DNA of 64,000 bases from Symsagittifera roscoffensis (taxonomy: Eukaryota; Xenacoelomorpha; Acoela; Convolutidae): assembly GCF_963678635.1 (NCBI RefSeq), contig NC_087062.1:73621345-73685344 (forward strand), in the 5' to 3' direction. Shown here piece after piece: positions 29,517 to 40,104 of this stretch; within the stretch, counting starts at the first letter, position 1, and each line of letters begins with the position of its first letter. The notes under the pieces were generated by a model. That model was not told the DNA's origin. It ran no database searches and saw only the letters and a list, made by a program, of their open reading frames with translations. Position numbers and translations under genes: made by a program.

Positions 29517-30409
29517 TGTAACAGTCGCCTACTTCGGTCACATATGAGGCTTAAGAAAAATAGGCCCTATAACCATTGGCTCAAGAGTCAGGGACACTAT
29601 CTGTTGTGTTTTTCTACCTCAAAAACGGTCGGAGCCAATTCGGTTCACTTGCGACATGAGACTAGAACCCGTTACAGCTTAAGGGCCCGTTCCGAAAACC
29701 CCCCCACTCTAGAAAATAAGAACGTCCCAATACTTAGGTCTCGAAACACTCAAAATACGCGAACGCCGTTAAAAACAGGGTCGGAACAATCCGTTAAGTT
29801 ACTTTTTATTGGACAGTGGAACATTGATCCATTTCAGATGGATCAACCTAAAACTCGCCTTACCTCAACATACTTATCAAAAAATGCACTCGGGAAAGTC
29901 AAATTAGGTACTTACATAGCAGAACACTTGAGAATCAGAGTAATTGAGCTAATTAATAACTCTAGCATGAATATAATTGAATATAACTCGAGAGGTTTTC
30001 TAACAATGAGTTCCAATCAAAGGAAATGAGTTTTAGCTTGAGAAGGTAGTTTTGGGTCTGAACCATTGGGAGACTTCAGTTGTCTACCTTTCCATTGAAG
30101 GCTCACTCTGGTTCAGCTGAATTCCGATCTTCTTTTGTAATCACTCTGTCTCCTATATCAAGTTGGGACAGCTCTACTCTCGTTTCCTACGACGGAAATT
30201 GCAAATAGCAATTTCCCACTGTCTTTATTTGACAACTTTCCCGCAATTGTAACTCGGTTGTTCTGATTTTATATTTGATGTTTTCAGTTGTCGCGAGAAA
30301 ACTGAGCATGACAGGCTCAATTCGAATTTTTGAAAAATTAAACTTCATTCCAAAACCACGCATTTCGTATTCCTCAAGGTCAAACTTCCAGATATGACCG
30401 ACTGGCACA
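29517..30409 (-). repeat. 5' LTR of copy B
   Basis: 893 bp with the same ends as the 3' LTR (TGTAACAGTCGC and GACTGGCACA on the + strand). Directly outside begins TCTGACGCTG, the continuation of copy E. This LTR would hold the promoter for minus-strand transcription into the leader. Confidence 0.85.
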
Positions 30410-31230
30410 TCTGACGCTGTTAGAAGCAGTCCTCCAACACTTCTGCTCTTCTACCCTTTGTTTACATTCAGGTAGAGGATCAATGTTAGTTTCTCTGTTT
30501 TGGCAGAAGCTGTTGTGGAGGCACAACGTCACGTTTCTCTCCAAGTCTTTCTTACACATCTCTTCTTTTTCCCTTCCGTCACATCCACTTGTCCTAGGAG
30601 TTCTCTTCACTGCGGTGGTTACTGCATTCCGATGAGTTACAAAAGCTCGCTTGAAAGCTCCTGCCCCAATGTCCAGCTGATACTCACTGTCCACTCGTAC
30701 AACCATGCGGTCATATTGGCTCTAAACCATGGTATCAGTCGTCTTCTGGCCCATATCATTTTCACTTTCGTCGGAATGTTCGAGATTTTGCATATTGTCT
30801 CAAAAAGATCTAATTTTTTAGACAACCCAATTCCTGCAACTGTTCTTTCGTCGGCGCTTTCTGTCTATTGTTCTCCCTTACATGAGCTTCCAGCCATCCT
30901 ATCGCCATCATAACTCCTACTATCACTATCGTTATGGGCTGTGATGAATCTGGTAAACCTATGGAGAGCAGCTCTCCACAGTCCCAGATCAACACCTGAT
31001 TACTACGTCCGGTGTACCACCATGTCTGTAGCAAGCAATGGCAGGGGAACTCATCTTGTGTTGACGTGATGCTCCTCCAACTACGTTTTTCCGAAGCTTC
31101 CAGTAGTGGTTTCACTCAAATCGTCACTCGTTGGACTTCATCATTCTCATCTACTGCATTGTAATCCGTGTTTGTTGATCGTTACTGCTTTTGTCTTTCA
31201 AAGTCACTGAAGTTCCCACTGGCGTATTCC
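30410..31230 (-). pseudogene. Accessory post-pol protein, C-terminal part (copy E)
   Basis: Frames 30810-31115, 30637-30825 and 30380-30706 match copy D at 37060-38000 in order and, in places, almost word for word. They contain the C-H-C-L-L-Q-T-W-W-Y motif, P-W-F-R, H-R-N-A-V-T-T-A-V-K-R and L-H-N-S-F-C. Several frameshifts break it. It is the continuation of the copy E sequence at 6298-7186, split by copy B. The E coding sequence stops at about 31230, where LTR-like sequence begins. Confidence 0.7.
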
Positions 31231-31234
31231 ATGA

Positions 31235-31393
31235 ACTTATTTGCCAACTGTCCTTATTTTTTCATAGTTGTTTTCACTGCTACTATTTTGTTTTGTTTTT
31301 TTTTCTGTTTTTTCTCCAAACTGGCCGTTTCAGCATTTCTCAGAAAAGTGACGTCACAATTTAAGTTTTTGAAAATTAAAAACTCCAGTACAT
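31235..31393. repeat. LTR fragment left of copy C
   Basis: It resembles 34450-34612, sharing a T-rich run, GGCCGTTTCAGC and AAAAGTGACGTCACAA, in the same orientation. It also resembles the D and E LTRs. It ends where copy C begins. Confidence 0.55.
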
Positions 31394-31429
31394 TTCTACC
31401 TTCCCGAAGACCTAGCAACACTGAGTATA

Positions 31430-31936
31430 GTGCATAAGCTGGTCTTGCCTCAGATGAGGGAGTCAGGCGAAGCGACGAGTGAGCTAGGGTCAGCGAAGAA
31501 GATGGAGCCGGGTAGTTGTCTTGATCTGACGTGTGGGAGCGGAAAGCACACTTGTGATGGACGATCATGCGTCAGAATACAGTCCTTTCAAAAAGAAGAC
31601 CTAGTCACTTGGTTTGAAGACATCACAGAAAGGGAGAAGAGTGAAGTACAGATAGTGGCTGAGTGTTACGCGAATACCACCGTGAACATAGCAACAATTC
31701 TTGGATTCTTCTCAAGGATGTGCAGTCCGCAGTCACTGGAGAGGCTAGAGTCTGAACACCATTTGCTGACCACGTTGAGCGTGGAGTCATGGCCTGGGGT
31801 GTTGCAGGTAACCCAGAAACACATCAGAGGCTGGAAAGTTGGACTTGAGGCGGAAATGGGATTTCCCATAAGTGAGGCCTATGGTCTGCCATTAAATGCG
31901 AAGTCCCTAGTGCGGTCAGTGATGGCGAACCTATGA
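31430..31936 (+). CDS. Accessory post-pol protein, middle part (copy C)
   Basis: A 168-codon open frame matching B at 10147-10640. It reads through the codon that is TGA in B (TGT here), which proves that the B stop is a mutation. It includes the S-G-K-H-T-C-D-G-R-S-C cysteine motif. It continues in a new frame at about 31935. Confidence 0.6.
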   Translation: MHKLVLPQMRESGEATSELGSAKKMEPGSCLDLTCGSGKHTCDGRSCVRIQSFQKEDLVTWFEDITEREKSEVQIVAECYANTTVNIATILGFFSRMCSPQSLERLESEHHLLTTLSVESWPGVLQVTQKHIRGWKVGLEAEMGFPISEAYGLPLNAKSLVRSVMANL

Positions 31937-31957
31937 GGCAGCCACTACCCTTCGCAC

Positions 31958-33103
31958 ATGGCGATAATGGAGGTATCCAGCCAGAGGGTATTAATAGACA
32001 AAGCCTTCTCGGTACCCAAGTGTGTAAGATTGGGTCGAATGTCGCATCACTCACACAGGCTATTGATAAAAATCCGGGTAACGGTGCCGAGAGAGCAGAG
32101 GGACAACTTGAGTGAAATCTGGGGGGAAGAACTTCTGGGTTTGGAAATTGAGAACACGAGTGACCACAAGAGACAAAACGTGACTGGGAAGCCGATGAAT
32201 AGTGCTCCAAACTTGGAGGAGAACGATGCGATACATGAGAAAGTGATGGAACTTGAACATCTCCTAGAAGCTTCGGGAGAGCACAATCTTCGGACCATTG
32301 ATATCACACATGGGGAATGCCCATGCCATTGTCTGGCACAAACGGTGTGGTATCCGGATCACGCAAACCTCTGCCTAACATGGGATGTGGAAGAAATTCG
32401 GTCAATAGGGTTAACGGATCACAGGCAAAAGGTGACGCTCTTGGTGGTGAGCACGATGCTGGCTTTACGATGGATCGAGGAAAATGTGACGAAATATCGA
32501 GAGTCAAAGACGCCAACGGCGGAGTCGATGTACGCTATAGATTACAGTAGGAGACTTGAGTTGTTTGAGACTGCATGCAAGGTATTCGCCATACCAATGG
32601 AATTCAGGCACGTGTGGAGCCGCATAAGGTTCTTCAAGTGGTTTCGAGCGACGTTGACATCTTGGCTGTACATGGTGACAAAAGATCATATGAAGAAATA
32701 TCAAAAGAAATATCGACAGTTCTTTGCCGAGATAGGACCGGAGGCTTTCAAGAGACCAATGCTGACCCATCGAAATGCGATCACGACGGGGTGGAAAAGA
32801 GTTGGTAGAGTGTCAAGAAACAATACCAAGGCGAGAGAGTCGATACTGGAGGAAGACTTGGCGAAAAACGTGAGCCTGAGTCTGCACAATTCCTTCTGTT
32901 TGAACTGAGAGTCGAGGGTGAAGAGTTTGCCCAACCAAGCAAAGAGATTGCAGGAGCAAAGGGAATGGACGCGGTCCTTTGAACAGCTGAAAGCCTGGGA
33001 AGAGATCGTAATTAGCTCTGATGATGAAGATGCACTGTTGAAACAGATTGCGAAGTCAAATACGTCCAGACCTAGCATCTCGAAGGTGAAGAACGCGAGA
33101 TGA
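31958..33103 (+). pseudogene. Accessory post-pol protein, C-terminal part (copy C)
   Basis: A 316-codon frame (31958-32908) is followed in the same frame by 61 codons (32918-33103) after a TGA. The TGA is at the same codon as in B. In D and A the position is arginine, so it is a shared nonsense mutation or a readthrough stop. Only one unit of the B duplication is present. The motifs are those of the B entry. Confidence 0.65.
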
Positions 33104-33530
33104 GCAGGTGGCTCAGTGGCGAATTCTAGAGTCTTGAGTCTTGAGAGGGAAGGAAAGGGGCTCGGGAGTAAACTCGGATGAAATCTTGGTTCACGAAAAA
33201 GAAATTTTAACGAATGAGATATTGTTATCAATATGCTAATTCTATTATATGAATCAAAATGTTGCATGACAATTTCCTGATCAAATGGGACGAAAGAATT
33301 TTTAAATCATTAGCTTGCAAAGCGGAAATTTAAGGTGCAGGTGTATGCAGATTTTGATTGCTGTTTAGCGATAGTGTAAAAGTTTTACTTGGTTGTGAAT
33401 TTTGGGGTGTAGATAAACTTAAATCTGCTGCAAACTTCTGTAAATGACCACTGGCACTGTATCTTGAGCTACACTCAGAATTCTGGGGATTCACTGGCAG
33501 GCGGCAACACGCGATGAGGACATCGATGAT
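33104..33530 (+). other. 3' untranslated region of copy C
   Basis: Aligns with 8132-8556 of B. It has no gene. Confidence 0.55.
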
Positions 33531-33544
33531 GAGTCCGGGGAGTA
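33531..33544 (+). promoter_or_regulatory. Polypurine tract of copy C
   Basis: GAGTCCGGGGAGTA abuts the LTR start TGTGCCAGTC, as in copy B. Confidence 0.7.
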
Positions 33545-34413
33545 TGTGCCAGTCGGTAATATTTGAAAGTTTGACCTTGAGCACTGCGGAGTAAACATAA
33601 TTTTGGGGTCAAATTGAATTTTTCAAAAATTCGAATTGGACATGTCAAGCTCAAATTTCTCGCGATAACTGAAAATATCAGAAAATAGAAATCAGAACGA
33701 CCGAATTGCAATCGCGGGAAAGTGGTCAATTTAAGCAACGGGAAATCTCTATTCGCAATTTCCGACATCTAAATAATACGAGAGTAGAGCTGTCCTATCT
33801 TGATATAGGAAACAAAGAAAACCGAAATTCAGTTGGACCAGAGTGAACCTTCACTGGAAAGGTGGACAACCGAAGTGTCCCAGTGGTCCAGAGTCAAAAC
33901 TTCATTCTTGAATTAAAACTTGTTCGAGTAGACCTTATTCAATCAAACTTAATTCCCCGATTATTCTCAAGTTGCTTACTGATTTAGTTACCTCTAATTC
34001 TCGAGTGTGCTGGTATGTGAGTACCCAATTTAATTTTCTTGAGTGTGTTTTATGATTGTAAAGTTGAGATAAGGCGAGTTTTAGGTTGATCTATCTGAAA
34101 TGGATCAAAGTTCCACTGTCTAATAAAAAGTAACTGTACCGATTGTTCCGACCCTGTTTTTAACGGCGTTCGTGTATTTTGGTTATTTTGAGACCTAAGT
34201 ATGGGGACGTTCTTATTTTCTAGAGTGGGGGTATTTTGGTAGTGGCCTTTAAGCTGTAACGTGTTTTAGTCTCATGTCGCAAGTAAACCGAACTGGCTCC
34301 GATCGTTTTAAGGTAGAAAAACACAAGAGATAGTGTCCCTGACTTTTGAGCCAATGGTTATGGGGCCTATTTTTCTTAAGCCTCATATGTGACTGAAGTA
34401 GGCGACTGTTACA
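33545..34413 (+). repeat. 3' LTR of copy C
   Basis: 869 bp, starting TGTGCCAGTCGG and ending GGCGACTGTTACA. It is the reverse complement of the copy B LTRs with small differences and a deletion. Confidence 0.8.
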
Positions 34414-34739
34414 AATCGCTACAACTCGGAGCGGTTTCTGACAATTTCCATTTCTATTTGTCGTTATGTTTTCGTAGTTGTTTTCACTGCTACTAATGTT
34501 GTTCTGTTTTTCTTCTGTTTTTTCTCAAAATGGCCGTTTCAGCCTTTCTCAGAAAAGTGACGTCACAATTCGATTTTTTGAAAATTAAAAATTGTAGAAT
34601 ATTCATACCTTCACGATTTGACTAATCGTTCAAATAACGTCGCTAATCTGTTAAAGCCATCAATCTTAGCTGTTCTTTTCTGGTCGATAAAAATTCGAAT
34701 ACGAAATTTCATTTTCGTACTTTCTGGTCGAATGTCACA
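34414..34739 (-). repeat. LTR fragment right of copy C
   Basis: The D/E-type LTR ends at CGAATGTCACA (34729-34739). Its left part duplicates the fragment at 31235-31393. The expected polypurine tract is missing beyond the end, so this is a broken or solo LTR. Confidence 0.55.
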
Positions 34740-35328
34740 CGGAGGAGCAGCACCAGGCTGTACAAAAACCATCCAGAAACTAGCAGAGAAATTCAGCGAG
34801 AAACGGAACGAATCATACTCGGACACATTAAACTTTATAAGCACAAAAATAAGTTTTGCACTTCTGAGGAGTGCAGTCCTCTGCCCTAGGGGTGCAAAAT
34901 CTTAAAAATTGATCCAACATAGACAATTCTATCTGTGCTATAATGGAGGAGGGAAGATTTTAATTGACAATTCTCTTGCTGCATTAATATCGACTTGATT
35001 TAGTTATAAAATTTTGCCGATGTCTTTATCCAGCCTGTGCACGTACCGTCGCATGACAGAAGGGCCCATTTTATATGAAGCAAACGTTTCAGACTTTTTT
35101 ATTTTTTACACTGAGAAATTCAGGTTTGAGATCATCTTATGCTTATTTTATCACGCTGCCTGGCAAGAAATTCAAAATCGACAATTTCTATAATCACAGG
35201 ATAAATAAGCTGTAAAATTACCTGTTACGGAAAAGAGTTGTTACTTTCAGTATATCTCTTCAGAAATTCAAATGGAAGCTCACTGAATATCTAACTGAAA
35301 TGCTGCTTACAAAATTGGACGTTGAAAG
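34740..35328. other. AT-rich noncoding sequence left of the copy D LTR
   Basis: About 590 bp without a supported gene. No known element was recognised. Confidence 0.4.
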
Positions 35329-36233
35329 TGTAACATTCGCCCGGAAGTACATATCGACGGAAAATAAAGCTAGGTCCTAAGACGACTGGCCAACGTCTAA
35401 ACAGAGCTTTACATGCTTTTCACCGTCTCTACCAAAGCCAGTTCTGTTGGTGGTCTTTCTAACATCGGGTCGACAAAAACGTTACTGCTTTCGGCTTCGG
35501 TCAAAACACTCAGATTAACTTAAATACATGCAGAAATAGTGAGCTCATGGCTGGGTCTCAGTATCCTCAGACCACGAGGTCACTCCTAAAATCAGGGCTA
35601 CTACTATTTATTGAGTTATTATTGTTTTTGTACAGTAGATAAAAATCATCATCTCCATCGAAGATGGATCAACCCTTTCTACCAACTCCTAGCTTCTTAT
35701 CCTTGCAAAATGAATTCAGATGTTAATTAAATTCAATTCAGGACATAATAGGGAAGCTAAAAGTTTGTTTAAAATGATATAAGTTCCAGTCCCGAGACCC
35801 CTCCGGATTCTCGAATCCGGGAAAATAAGACCCTTATTTTCCTTCCGGAAGGCTGGTTTTCCACCCCTCACCGTTGTTCGCAACGGCCTTGCAACTACTG
35901 AAGCGACAAAATAGTTGCAACTCGGAACGGTCTCTGCTACTTCTGCTTTTCTCCGATTCTGATTCTCAATTTTCTCGTTGTTTTCGTCGTCGCAACTACT
36001 GTTGTTGTGTTTTTATTCAGATTTTTTTTCCAAAATGGCCGTTTTTGACGTTTCTCAGAATTATTACGTCATCATTTCGAATTTTTAAAATTTAAGAATT
36101 TTCGAATCCTTCAGCCTTCACAATTTGTCTAATCGTCTGAATAACGCTCTTAATCCTTCAAAACTGCCAATTCGGAAGGTTTGCTGCAAAAAACTCGAAA
36201 CTGCAATTTCGTCCATTTTGGTCGAATGTCACA
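35329..36233 (-). repeat. 3' LTR of copy D
   Basis: 905 bp, starting TGTAACATTCGC and ending CGAATGTCACA on the + strand. It shares blocks with the copy E LTR but is longer by an internal stretch near 35600-35870. Confidence 0.65.
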
Positions 36234-36249
36234 TACTCTTTGGACAGCC
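36234..36249 (-). promoter_or_regulatory. Polypurine tract of copy D, altered
   Basis: Minus-strand GGCTGTCCAAAGAGTA. The GGGG core of the other copies has become AAAG. Confidence 0.55.
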
Positions 36250-37056
36250 CGGTCAATGTCCCCATTGAATCTCGCAATGTTCGTAAAATTGATACAGTGT
36301 CATCGAACAGAATTTACAAAATGCACGAAATTACTTTTATCCGCGTCATATCGACTCACTGCAGAATATAGATGGCATCATACTACATTGCTATAGCGTT
36401 CCAAATTTTTCCACTAATCTGCACATTGAGGATATGACTTAAGATTAAACATCTTTTCTGACTTCCAATGTCAATATCCTGACTTAAAGCTTTTTCTCCT
36501 TGATTTTAAAAGATGTTGGTTTGCAGGACAGTCCTGCCAATCAACAAGCTACAATTATCCTACTATGCTTCTTCCCTTCGGAAATCTGGCTTGTTATTGT
36601 CCTGAATATTAAAATTAAGTAACTCTGTGGTTAGAAAGCACAATGAAACAATCTCCATCTTCAAGAGATTACCCAAGCCATTCATGTCACCACAAAGAGA
36701 TCAGTTTTCCTAGTTGATTAAAAACAGTCATGCAGACTGGAATATTTAAATATACTCTTTACTCAAGCCTTTCTAAATAAATAGTAAGTGTCTCTAAAGC
36801 CACTAAATAAAATCAAATTTATAAATGCAACAATTTCTTTAATGCTCAAAACTCAACTAAATGTTTCAGTTTTCAATTACAACTTGGTTGCTTAGTTTCT
36901 CACTTGAGTTTTTCTTACGCACATAGAACAATTCTGAATTTTAACTTCTTCTTTTCGTCACTTCTTTGTTGCTCCTTTTTTCGTCGTTTAGAAGTTCTAA
37001 AACTTCTAAATTCTTCTAATTTTCTTTCTTTTTGCATCTTGTTTTTCGGCCATTTG
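36250..37056 (-). other. 3' untranslated region of copy D
   Basis: Noncoding, aligning with 6298-7130 of copy E. The uninterrupted phrase GCTATTCTGACGCTG at about 37115, just upstream, is the empty version of the copy B insertion site. Confidence 0.6.
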
Positions 37057-38538
37057 TCAATGTTCCATCTCCTCCTCCTGTGACGCTGACTCCGCACTTT
37101 CAGTTTCGTTAGCTATTCTGACGCTGTTGGAAGCAGTCCTCCAACAGTTCTGCTCTTCTACCCTCTGCTTACAACAAGGTAGGGGATCCACGTTAGACTC
37201 TCTGTTCCTCCAGAAGCTGTTGTGGAGACACAACGTCAAGTTTCTCTCCAAATCCTCCTTCAGCATCTCTTCTTTTTCCTTTCCACTACGTTCACTGGTC
37301 CGGAAATTCTCTTCACAGCGGTGGTCACTGCATTCCGATGAGTCACGAAAGCTCGCTTGAAAGCTCCTGCCCCAATGTCCAGCTGATACCCACTGTACAT
37401 TCTGCCGTGCTTCGACAGATGCATTTTGGCATATTCGTACAACCATGCAGTCATGTTGGATCTAAACCATGGCATCAGTCGTCTTCTTGCCCATATCTTT
37501 TTTCACTTCCATCGGAATGTTTAGAATCTTGCACATTGTCTCAAAAAGATCTAAATCTTTTAGGCAATCTAATTTCTGCAATTGTTCTCTCGTCGGCGCT
37601 TCCTGTCCATTGTTTTCTATCACATGAGCTTCCAGCCACCTTATCGCCATCATAACTCCCACTATCACTATTGTTATGGGCAGTGATGAGTCTGGTAAAC
37701 CCACGGAGAGCAGCTCTCCAGAGTCCCAGATCAACAACAGATTACTACGCTCGGGATACCACCAGGTCTGCAGCAAGCAGTGGCAGGGAAACTCGTCATG
37801 TGTCAACATGATGCTCCTCCAATTAAGTTTTCCCGAAGCTTCCAGTAATGGTTCCACTTCCATCGTCACTCGGTGGACTTCATCATTCTCGTCTACTGTA
37901 TTGTAATCTGTAACGGTAGATCCTCTCTGTTTCTGTCTCTCAAAGTCACTGAAGTTCCCACTCACATATCCCATGAACTTCCTTCCCAGTATCGATTCCA
38001 ACTCCTCCTTTGTTCTCTCTGGAACTGCTGAGAACATTTTACACAGTAACTCGTAAGATTTTTCCGACATTCTCGTTAGTCTCACACACTTTGGCACTGA
38101 GAAGGCTTGATTCACGATCGTTCTCGTATTTTTTACATCCACAGCTACGAAATGCACTGGGTATCTGCTCTTGCACATTGAAGCTAATGTCGATCCCACC
38201 AAAAATCGTGCTCCTGATGGTCTACGATAAGTCTCACTGTGTCGGATGTTCATTTCCGCCTCGATCGCTTCCCTCCATTTTCCTATATGCTTTTGCTCGG
38301 TTTGCAAAACTCCTGGGAACACTTCTACACTGATGGTTGTGACTATCTCATGTCTCTGTTCTAGATTTAATAGTGACTCTAAAGAACCAAACATGCTGTA
38401 GAATCCTAGTGCAGTCACTAGAATCACCTCGGTTCCTCCATGGCAATCTGCGATCAGTTCCGTTTCCGTCCTTGCCTTCATCATAACGTTCCCGAACAAT
38501 ATCGTCAATTGCATGTGTTGTCTCTCTAAGGTTTTCAC
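37057..38538 (-). pseudogene. Accessory post-pol protein, C-terminal part (copy D)
   Basis: A 358-codon frame (37462-38538) is followed by shifted frames 37260-37475 and 37057-37446. The first shift is at an A-run near 37490-37500, and the second near 37260-37290. It shares with A, B, C and E the A-D-C-H-G, C-H-C-L-L-Q-T-W-W-Y-P, P-W-F-R, H-R-N-A-V-T-T and L-H-N-S-F motifs. A glutamate/serine-rich tail follows L-H-N-S-F without the TGA seen in B and C. The function is unknown. Confidence 0.65.
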
Positions 38539-38610
38539 ACAATCGAGACCTCCACAAATGTGACCTTCCAGTGCACAGACTTCTTCCGCCAGACAGCTAC
38601 CAGGTTTGAC

Positions 38611-39125
38611 TCAGTCTTCTGGTCCCCAGCCAGGCAACTCCACTTTGTCTTCCCCGTTGCTCCTAGAGGCTGTTGTCATCACATTATATATGATGTTAAG
38701 GTCACGCAGATAACAGTCTGCATTCAGCCCCCTCTGCACATCTTGTGTCGCCCGTAATATCGAGTCAGCGTTGGGACTAGGACACCATGATGGTCTCATC
38801 AGTTCCCACACTACCATCAAGCTCGTTCTCAGTAATTCAACTGAGAATCCCAACCCAAACTCCACTGTTTTGTCGGATTTTGGTACGGAAGGTGCAGTCA
38901 CCTCTTCTTCCAAGACTAGTCCCATATTGGTCTGTGGATTAGTAGCGCTTTTAATCGTTACAATTCTCGACGTCCAGAACCTTAGCAACACTGCCTGCTC
39001 GTAATCAAAGAAGCAATCGCGTATGTCTTCACTCAGGAAAGGGTTGTACGCTATCCCTATGATTCCGGAAACGTAGCTGTATGACTTCTTCCTGATCGGT
39101 CCACAGTACTCACTGGATTTCGGCA
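38611..39125 (-). pseudogene. Accessory post-pol protein, A-Y-N-P-F module (copy D)
   Basis: This segment includes the A-Y-N-P-F motif near 39045, the P-S-W-C-P motif near 38790 and the stop TGA at about 38611. The TGA interrupts a frame that continues in alignment with A and B up to the next entry. A frameshift near 39125 separates it from the upstream frame. The cysteine pair conserved in A and B follows near 38540-38570. Confidence 0.6.
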
Positions 39126-39857
39126 GTGCCCCATAGATTCTTTAGTGAGTCTCAGCTCCTTGTTTGAGAATCTCCTGATTTCGTCTATCTTTCTCATGGG
39201 CTCTAGTTCTTCAGGTTTTTTCATATTCACCCTCATCGGCTTGCTTTGATGCATATCCAGCAGTGCTAGCAAGAGTAAGGCTTTTACTCGTTCATCGCTC
39301 TCCCTCAGCATCTTGACACAGGTGTTCAATGCTGGCACTGAAATCTGTTCTATCATGGATCGAATGAAACAGAGAGCGTCTCTCCGCTTCGCGCACGCTA
39401 CTGCTGCACGCTCTTGGATTATCAGATCCCTCAGGTTTGTCATCAGGAAAACCTTCTCTTCTCTTGACCTTTTCCTTTCTTCTGAATCATATTCCCCGCG
39501 AGTCAATCCCATCATGCACCAGGCGAACCTCAGGTGTAACTCGGTTCTCACGTAAGGTACTGCCATGAGATCGTGTATTCTTGGCGTAGTCCTCATCTCT
39601 TCTTCAAAGTACCTCAACACCACTGCCTTCCATGGAAGGCTCACCAATTGCTCCATCGTTATTGCCTCCATCTCAGACGACGCTAGAGTCCCGTACGCCT
39701 TCTGCTTGAGGGTGGTGCCTTGCAACATTGACTCCAGATAACTCTCTATGGCACTCTTGTCTTCCAGAGCCATCACATATCCTCTAGCCGAGTTTCGGTA
39801 CTCCAACATCTCCATGTATCCACCGGTGGGTTCATCTATTGACGCAGTCTCCGACAC
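39057..39857 (-). CDS. Accessory post-pol protein, helical R-D-A-x-C-F module (copy D)
   Basis: A 266-codon open frame aligning with A at 9-473 and with the C-terminal half of B at 11200-12093. Conserved features are a R-Y-F-E-E-E-M-R segment, a R-F-A-W-C-M-M-G segment and R-R-D-A-L-C-F-I-R near residue 163. It shares its frame with the upstream piece that ends at a TAA (39870-39872). The function is unknown. Confidence 0.6.
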   Translation of the reverse strand: MSETASIDEPTGGYMEMLEYRNSARGYVMALEDKSAIESYLESMLQGTTLKQKAYGTLASSEMEAITMEQLVSLPWKAVVLRYFEEEMRTTPRIHDLMAVPYVRTELHLRFAWCMMGLTRGEYDSEERKRSREEKVFLMTNLRDLIIQERAAVACAKRRDALCFIRSMIEQISVPALNTCVKMLRESDERVKALLLLALLDMHQSKPMRVNMKKPEELEPMRKIDEIRRFSNKELRLTKESMGHCRNPVSTVDRSGRSHTATFPES

Positions 39858-39869
39858 TGTCAGTCGGTT

Positions 39870-40098
39870 TTACTCCACTGGTACCAGTTGTCCTGCGACA
39901 CTTCCCTTTCCGTGGTTCATGGGAGACGGTTTAAAGTCTTTCATGGTACTTTCTCCACATTGGCTGAGTATTTCTATTTCCAAGGTTGCTCCAGTCAGAG
40001 TGCGGTCACTCATTTTGGATTTGTAACCTGTTGATTTTATCCCTGCCATGAGAATGGGTGGCACCATTGCTACATCAGTTAACATTTTGTCCGTGCCA
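39870..40098 (-). pseudogene. Accessory protein, piece downstream of the Maverick insertion (copy D)
   Basis: The coding sequence resumes here after the Maverick, in the frame predicted by simply removing 40105-56528 and one target duplication. It aligns with B near 11900-12060 (D-F-K-P segment near its end). A TAA at 39870-39872 separates it from the next frame. Any apparent coding beyond 40104 lies in the Maverick terminal repeat and is not part of it. Confidence 0.65.
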
Positions 40099-40104
40099 GG
40101 CAAT
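40099..40104. repeat. Target-site duplication GGCAAT, left
   Basis: GGCAAT directly precedes the Maverick terminus AGTAGTAG and is repeated after the other terminus at 56529-56534. A 6-bp duplication is the usual size for Mavericks. Confidence 0.85.

Larger units (their letters stand above)
7187..30409 (-). mobile_element. Copy B: near-complete 23.2-kb Ty3/gypsy-type LTR retrotransposon with a post-pol accessory cassette
   Basis: Two direct LTRs (7187-8115 and 29517-30409) bound the element, which is transcribed on the minus strand. The order is leader, gag, nucleocapsid, protease, RT, RNase H, integrase, macro-like protein, spacer, then about 9.3 kb of accessory coding sequence. RNase H precedes integrase and the integrase has a D,D-35-E triad, which is the Ty3/gypsy arrangement. 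The flanks are the two halves of one sequence that is uninterrupted in copy D near 37115-37125, so the insertion point is in copy E. Only TCT is visibly repeated at the two edges. The element carries many stops and frameshifts and is probably inactive. Confidence 0.85.
31394..34413 (+). mobile_element. Copy C: 5'-truncated relative of copy B, + strand
   Basis: It begins inside the accessory region, at a point equal to about 10672 in copy B, and runs through the C-terminus, 3' UTR, polypurine tract and one LTR. It is nearly identical to B over its whole length but in opposite orientation. It lacks the 423-bp duplication. Both flanks are LTR-like sequence of the D/E type, so it lies within another element. 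Confidence 0.8.
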
